From Nitrospirillum amazonense (GTDB lineage: Bacteria; Pseudomonadota; Alphaproteobacteria; Azospirillales; Azospirillaceae): a stretch of DNA of 64,000 nt. The stretch is taken from positions 1-64,000 of the forward strand of contig NZ_VITN01000001.1 in the NCBI RefSeq assembly GCF_007828045.1, written 5' to 3'. The notes beneath the pieces were generated by a model. The model was not told where the DNA came from. It saw nothing but the letters and a program-made list of their open reading frames with translations, and made no database searches. Both the position numbers and the translations under genes were made by a program. Positions 60,864-64,000 of the stretch are shown one piece after another. How positions within the stretch are numbered: position 1 is the stretch's first letter; each line of letters begins with the position of its first letter.

Positions 60864-63032
60864 TTACGAGCGGACGATGAGCGGCACCAGGCCTTCCTCG
60901 TGGTCTGAAATGGAGGCGATGACCTGCCCCCCCATGCGCTGGAAGAAAAGATCGACGGTGTGTTCCCCCACCGTCACGCGGCGCACGGTCAGTTGATCGA
61001 TACCGATAGGCAGCTTGGGCCGGTTGACGTGGATTTCCCCCCGCCAGCCGTCAACCTCGATGCCCAGGCAGGCCTGCAACAGCATGAAGACGGAACCGGC
61101 GGCCCAGGCCTGGGGCACGCAGGCCACCGGATAGGCGATGGGCGTCTCCCCCTGTTCACGGGGGAAGCCGCAGAACAGCTCGGGCAGGCGCATGCCGAAG
61201 CGCACCGCCGCCTCGAAGGTGTCGCTCATCAGCTTCACCACCCCCCCGCGCACGCCGTAGCGCGCCAGGCCGGCGGCGCAGATGGCGGTGTCGTGCGGCC
61301 ACACGGACCCGTTGTGGTAGGACATGGGGTTGAAGCAGACCTCGGTGTCCGCCAGCGTGCGGATGCCCCAGCCGGTGTGGAAGGCGCCGGCCAGCAGCTG
61401 ATCCGCCACGCGGTGCGCCCGCTCCGGCGAGGGCAGGCCCACGAACAGCAGATGCCCGACATTGGAGGCGCGCACGCGGCAGGGCCTGCCCTTGCCGTCC
61501 AGCGCCAGGGCGTAAAAGCCCATGTCCTCCATCCAGAAATGGGTTTCCACCGCCTGGCGCAGGGCCTCGGCCCGATGCTGCCAATAGGCGGCCTGCGCGT
61601 CCTCCCCCCGCCGCTTGGCCAGGCGGGCCAGGCCGCAATAGGCGGCGTAGACGTAGCCCTGGACCTCGACCAGGGCAATGGGCCCCTCCGGCAGGCTGCC
61701 GTCGGCATGCTGGATGCTGTCGAAGCTGTCCTTCCAGCCCTGGTTGGCCAGGCCGGATTCCTCGGCGCGCTGGTAGTCGACGAAGCCGTCGCCGTTCTGG
61801 TCGCCCGCCCCTTCCATCCATGAGGCGGCGGCGCAGAGCGAGGGCCACAGCTGGTCGATGAAGGCCATGTCGCCGGTGCGGTCGGCATAGACCGAGGCCA
61901 GGTAGATGTAGAGCGGCGTGGTGTCGACGCTGCCGTAATAGCGGCCGAAGGGCAGCTCGCGCAGCACCGCCATCTCCCCCTTGCGCGTCTCATGCAGGAT
62001 CTTGCCCGGCTGCGCGTCGCTGAAGGGTGCCGTCTCGGTGGCCTGGTGGGTGGCGAGGAAGGCCAGCACCCCCCGCGCCAGGCGGGGGTTCAGCCACATC
62101 ATCTGCAAGGCGGAGATGATGCCGTCGCGGCCGAAGGCGGTGGAGAACCAGGGGATGCCGGCATAGGGGTAGGGGCCGGTGGACAATTCCGTCGTCAGCA
62201 GGGCGGTGTCCGCCTGGGCACGCGCCAGCCAGTCGTTGAACACCCGGCCGGAGCTGTAGACGCTGGCGCCGCGACGACGCTTGGTGCGCATCTCCAGCCG
62301 CGCCCGCACCGCGGCGGCACGAAAGCGCACACGGCTGGGCGTGTCCGTCCGCTCGGTCCCCACCTCGATGTACAGGACATGGTCGCGGCGCTTGGGCAGG
62401 TTGATGTTGAACACGGCGCGATCACCCTGCAACCGGTCGGGCGCCTGGCTGAAGGACAGGGTGGACTGGCGGGTCACCTGGTCCAGGCCCTCATAGCTCA
62501 GCGTCACACCGTCGCCGGACAGCTGGGCCTCATGCGTGCGGCCGCGCAGCTGGCGGGTGGAGCCCCGCACCTCGAACATGTCGCGGAAGTCGGCGGCGAA
62601 ATTGAAGGTCAGCGGCACGACGATGTCGCTGCTGCCGAAATTGGACAGGGTGACCCGCTCATACAGCCGATTCTGCCACAGGATGCGCGTGCGCTCGATA
62701 TGGATGACGCCCCACAGGGTCATGCCGCCGCCGGGGGCGGGCATGGGCACGTTGGTGCTGTTGGCCGTGAACAGGATGTTGTCCTCGCTGAGCGAGGCGC
62801 CCAGCAGCGACGGTTCCTTATCGCCGATGCGCAACTGATAGCGGGACAGGATGCGGGTGTCGTCCACGAACAGGCCATCGCCCTGGCCCTGGATGTCGCC
62901 ATGGGCGTCGGCCACGACGAAGCAATCGCCGTGCTTCAGCGCGAACAGCTTGAAGGTCTCGCGCGGGCCGCTGCCGTCGGGGCCGGCCAGGCCGATGGCC
63001 GGGTCCAACTGTCGTTCGTCGAGGGCTGCCAT
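60864..63032 (-). CDS. Amylo-alpha-1,6-glucosidase/glycogen debranching-type enzyme (GDE_N_bis family)
   Basis: The 722-residue protein has an N-terminal beta domain (about residues 20-245: FALKHGDCFVVADAHGDIQG, LFVDDTRILSRYQLRIG) and a six-hairpin-type (alpha/alpha) catalytic barrel (about 270-680) with PWFSTAFGRDGIISALQMMW, LPFGRYYGSVDTTPLYIYLA, NQGWKDSFDSIQHADGS and NPMSYHNGSVWPHDTAICAA. This is the pattern of the bacterial GDE_N_bis debranching-type glycosidases. It lies between otsA/otsB and a glycosyltransferase, a typical trehalose/glycogen-stress cluster. The exact substrate is not proved by sequence. Confidence 0.88.
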   Translation of the reverse strand: MAALDERQLDPAIGLAGPDGSGPRETFKLFALKHGDCFVVADAHGDIQGQGDGLFVDDTRILSRYQLRIGDKEPSLLGASLSEDNILFTANSTNVPMPAPGGGMTLWGVIHIERTRILWQNRLYERVTLSNFGSSDIVVPLTFNFAADFRDMFEVRGSTRQLRGRTHEAQLSGDGVTLSYEGLDQVTRQSTLSFSQAPDRLQGDRAVFNINLPKRRDHVLYIEVGTERTDTPSRVRFRAAAVRARLEMRTKRRRGASVYSSGRVFNDWLARAQADTALLTTELSTGPYPYAGIPWFSTAFGRDGIISALQMMWLNPRLARGVLAFLATHQATETAPFSDAQPGKILHETRKGEMAVLRELPFGRYYGSVDTTPLYIYLASVYADRTGDMAFIDQLWPSLCAAASWMEGAGDQNGDGFVDYQRAEESGLANQGWKDSFDSIQHADGSLPEGPIALVEVQGYVYAAYCGLARLAKRRGEDAQAAYWQHRAEALRQAVETHFWMEDMGFYALALDGKGRPCRVRASNVGHLLFVGLPSPERAHRVADQLLAGAFHTGWGIRTLADTEVCFNPMSYHNGSVWPHDTAICAAGLARYGVRGGVVKLMSDTFEAAVRFGMRLPELFCGFPREQGETPIAYPVACVPQAWAAGSVFMLLQACLGIEVDGWRGEIHVNRPKLPIGIDQLTVRRVTVGEHTVDLFFQRMGGQVIASISDHEEGLVPLIVRS

Positions 63033-63061
63033 GGGGGTCTGGTCTCGCGGGGCCGGTGGGA

Positions 63062-64000
63062 TCAGGGCGACGGGGCGGCGACGGCGCGGTCGCCGGGCAG
63101 GCCGGCGGCCCCGCCGCCCTTCAGCAAGGCCTCATAGGCGGCCACGTAGTTGCGCGCCATGGCCGCGACGGAAAAGCGTCGCTCGAACACCTCGCGGATG
63201 CGGGCGCGGTCCAGGGTGCGCACCTTTTCAACGGCGTCCACGGCGTCGGCGATGGTATCGACGACGAAGCCGGTCACGCCCTGGTCGATGATCTCGGGCA
63301 TGGCGCCGTTGTTCCAGGCGATGACGGGCGTGCCGCAGGCGAAGGCCTCGATCACCACCAGGCCGAAGGGTTCCGGCCAATCGATGGGCATCAGCAGGGC
63401 GGCGGCGTCGCCCAGGAAATCGGGCTTTCCGGCGTCGTCGATCTCACCGACGTGCTGAATGGCGCGGCCGTCGATGCGCGGTTCGACGTGTTCCTTGAAA
63501 TACGGGCCGTCGTCGTCCCCCACCTTGGCCGCCATCTTCAGCGGCCGGCCGGATTTCTCCGCGATCTCGATGGCACGGTCCGGCCGCTTGTCGCGGGAGA
63601 AGCGGCCCAGGAAGGCCAGGTAGTTGCCGGTGCCGCCCGGCCGGCCCGCCGGCGGGCGGTACAGGTCCAGCGGCAGGCCGTGATAGACGGTGGCCAGCCA
63701 GTTGGCATCCGCCAGGGGCCGCCGCTGCCGGTCCGAGATGGAGATCATGGGGTAGCGCGGCCAAAGCCCGTAGGACGGCGCCAGGTCAACATAGTCCAGG
63801 CGGCCGTGCGGCGTGGTCACCGTGCGCTGCGCACATTCCTTGAAGAAGGGAAAGTGCATGAAATGGCTGAGGTGGAAATGCAGTACGTCGAACTCATCCG
63901 CGCGGGCCCGCACCTGCTCCAGCATGGCCAGGTGGGCCGCCACCGGCGACTTCAATGGCGCGCCATCCAGCCACAGCGCCTTGGGCCGCATGGGCACCAG
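63062..64000 (-). CDS. GT4-family glycosyltransferase, C-terminal part (runs off window)
   Basis: The open frame continues off the right end. Typical GT4 elements are FDVLHFHLSHFMHFPFF near its left part, FLGRFSRDKRPDRAIEIAEK, and the nucleotide-sugar-binding LMPIDWPEPFGLVVIEAFAC followed by GTPVIAWNNGAMPEII. About 100 N-terminal residues that normally precede ADEFDVLHFH are beyond the window. It transfers a sugar from a nucleotide donor. It sits upstream of the debranching-type enzyme (29-base gap), same strand. Confidence 0.88.
   Translation of the reverse strand: MVPMRPKALWLDGAPLKSPVAAHLAMLEQVRARADEFDVLHFHLSHFMHFPFFKECAQRTVTTPHGRLDYVDLAPSYGLWPRYPMISISDRQRRPLADANWLATVYHGLPLDLYRPPAGRPGGTGNYLAFLGRFSRDKRPDRAIEIAEKSGRPLKMAAKVGDDDGPYFKEHVEPRIDGRAIQHVGEIDDAGKPDFLGDAAALLMPIDWPEPFGLVVIEAFACGTPVIAWNNGAMPEIIDQGVTGFVVDTIADAVDAVEKVRTLDRARIREVFERRFSVAAMARNYVAAYEALLKGGGAAGLPGDRAVAAPSP

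Noticed and set aside
60622-60996. Plus-strand frame starting MTWCYDCNNQVIYR in the gap upstream of otsA
   Set aside because: No ribosome site, no family resemblance, and most of its length is antisense to the end of the debranching-type gene.

Overview
The window is GC-rich, bacterial and densely coded on both strands. Long outer-membrane TonB receptors, HWE and HisKA_2 kinases, a complete bkd operon with an Lrp-type regulator, and a trehalose/debranching cluster suggest an alphaproteobacterium, probably of the Azospirillum/Niveispirillum/Nitrospirillum type. That placement is inferred from gene content; no rRNA or tRNA gene was seen.

Layout. 1-3.9 kb: the edge of an unrecognised minus-strand gene with a TetR-type operator, a DoxX-like remnant, a divergent DUF4267/TetR pair, an acyl-CoA ligase and a second TetR regulator. 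4.1-9.9 kb: a TonB receptor, MFS transporter and carboxylesterase, followed by the stub of a broken short-chain dehydrogenase. Near-identical 20-bp palindromes at the same distance from the -35 box precede both the ligase and the receptor, so the second TetR probably controls one import-and-catabolism regulon. 10-11 kb: an AraC regulator. 11.4-20.7 kb: a signalling block with a 2100-residue cytoplasmic hybrid kinase carrying eleven exact-length 92-residue HAMP repeats, a REC-PAS-HWE-REC kinase, a small winged-helix-like protein and two small membrane proteins. 20.7-29.3 kb: an amino-acid permease, a degenerate locus where two unrelated gene remnants are joined, and a MurNAc-type operon (TonB receptor, sodium/solute symporter, murQ, GntR regulator). 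29.5-38.9 kb: sufS, a CoA transferase, moaD, moeB, sufE, anmK, a radical-SAM protein, a PP2C phosphatase, an N-acetylglucosamine-type kinase and a frameshifted murA. 39.0-40.9 kb: a two-gene ubiquitin-like system, with a small beta-grasp-type protein ending GGHG overlapping a JAMM-peptidase/E1 fusion. 40.9-44.3 kb: a TIM-barrel protein, a flavin monooxygenase-type protein and a DegT aminotransferase. 44.4-51.1 kb: ilvE and the branched-chain 2-oxoacid dehydrogenase operon with its divergent bkdR. 51.1-55 kb: an Fe/2OG oxygenase, a Bcr/CflA exporter, a cupin and an FAD monooxygenase. 55.1-57.6 kb: an ethylene-receptor-like histidine kinase with its response regulator. 57.8-64 kb: otsB, a membrane-anchored otsA, a glycogen-debranching-type enzyme and a partial glycosyltransferase.

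How the genes work together. Several genes handle cell-wall amino sugars: murQ, anmK, the BadF/BadG-type kinase, a second-copy-like murA, and a receptor/symporter pair under a GntR/UTRA regulator with a palindrome over the -10 box. The bkd genes and ilvE form a branched-chain amino-acid catabolic set. OtsA, OtsB and the debranching-type enzyme point to trehalose/glycogen metabolism. The most unusual module is the ubiquitin-like protein with its JAMM-E1 fusion: it has the parts to mature and activate a ubiquitin-like tail but no E2 next to it.
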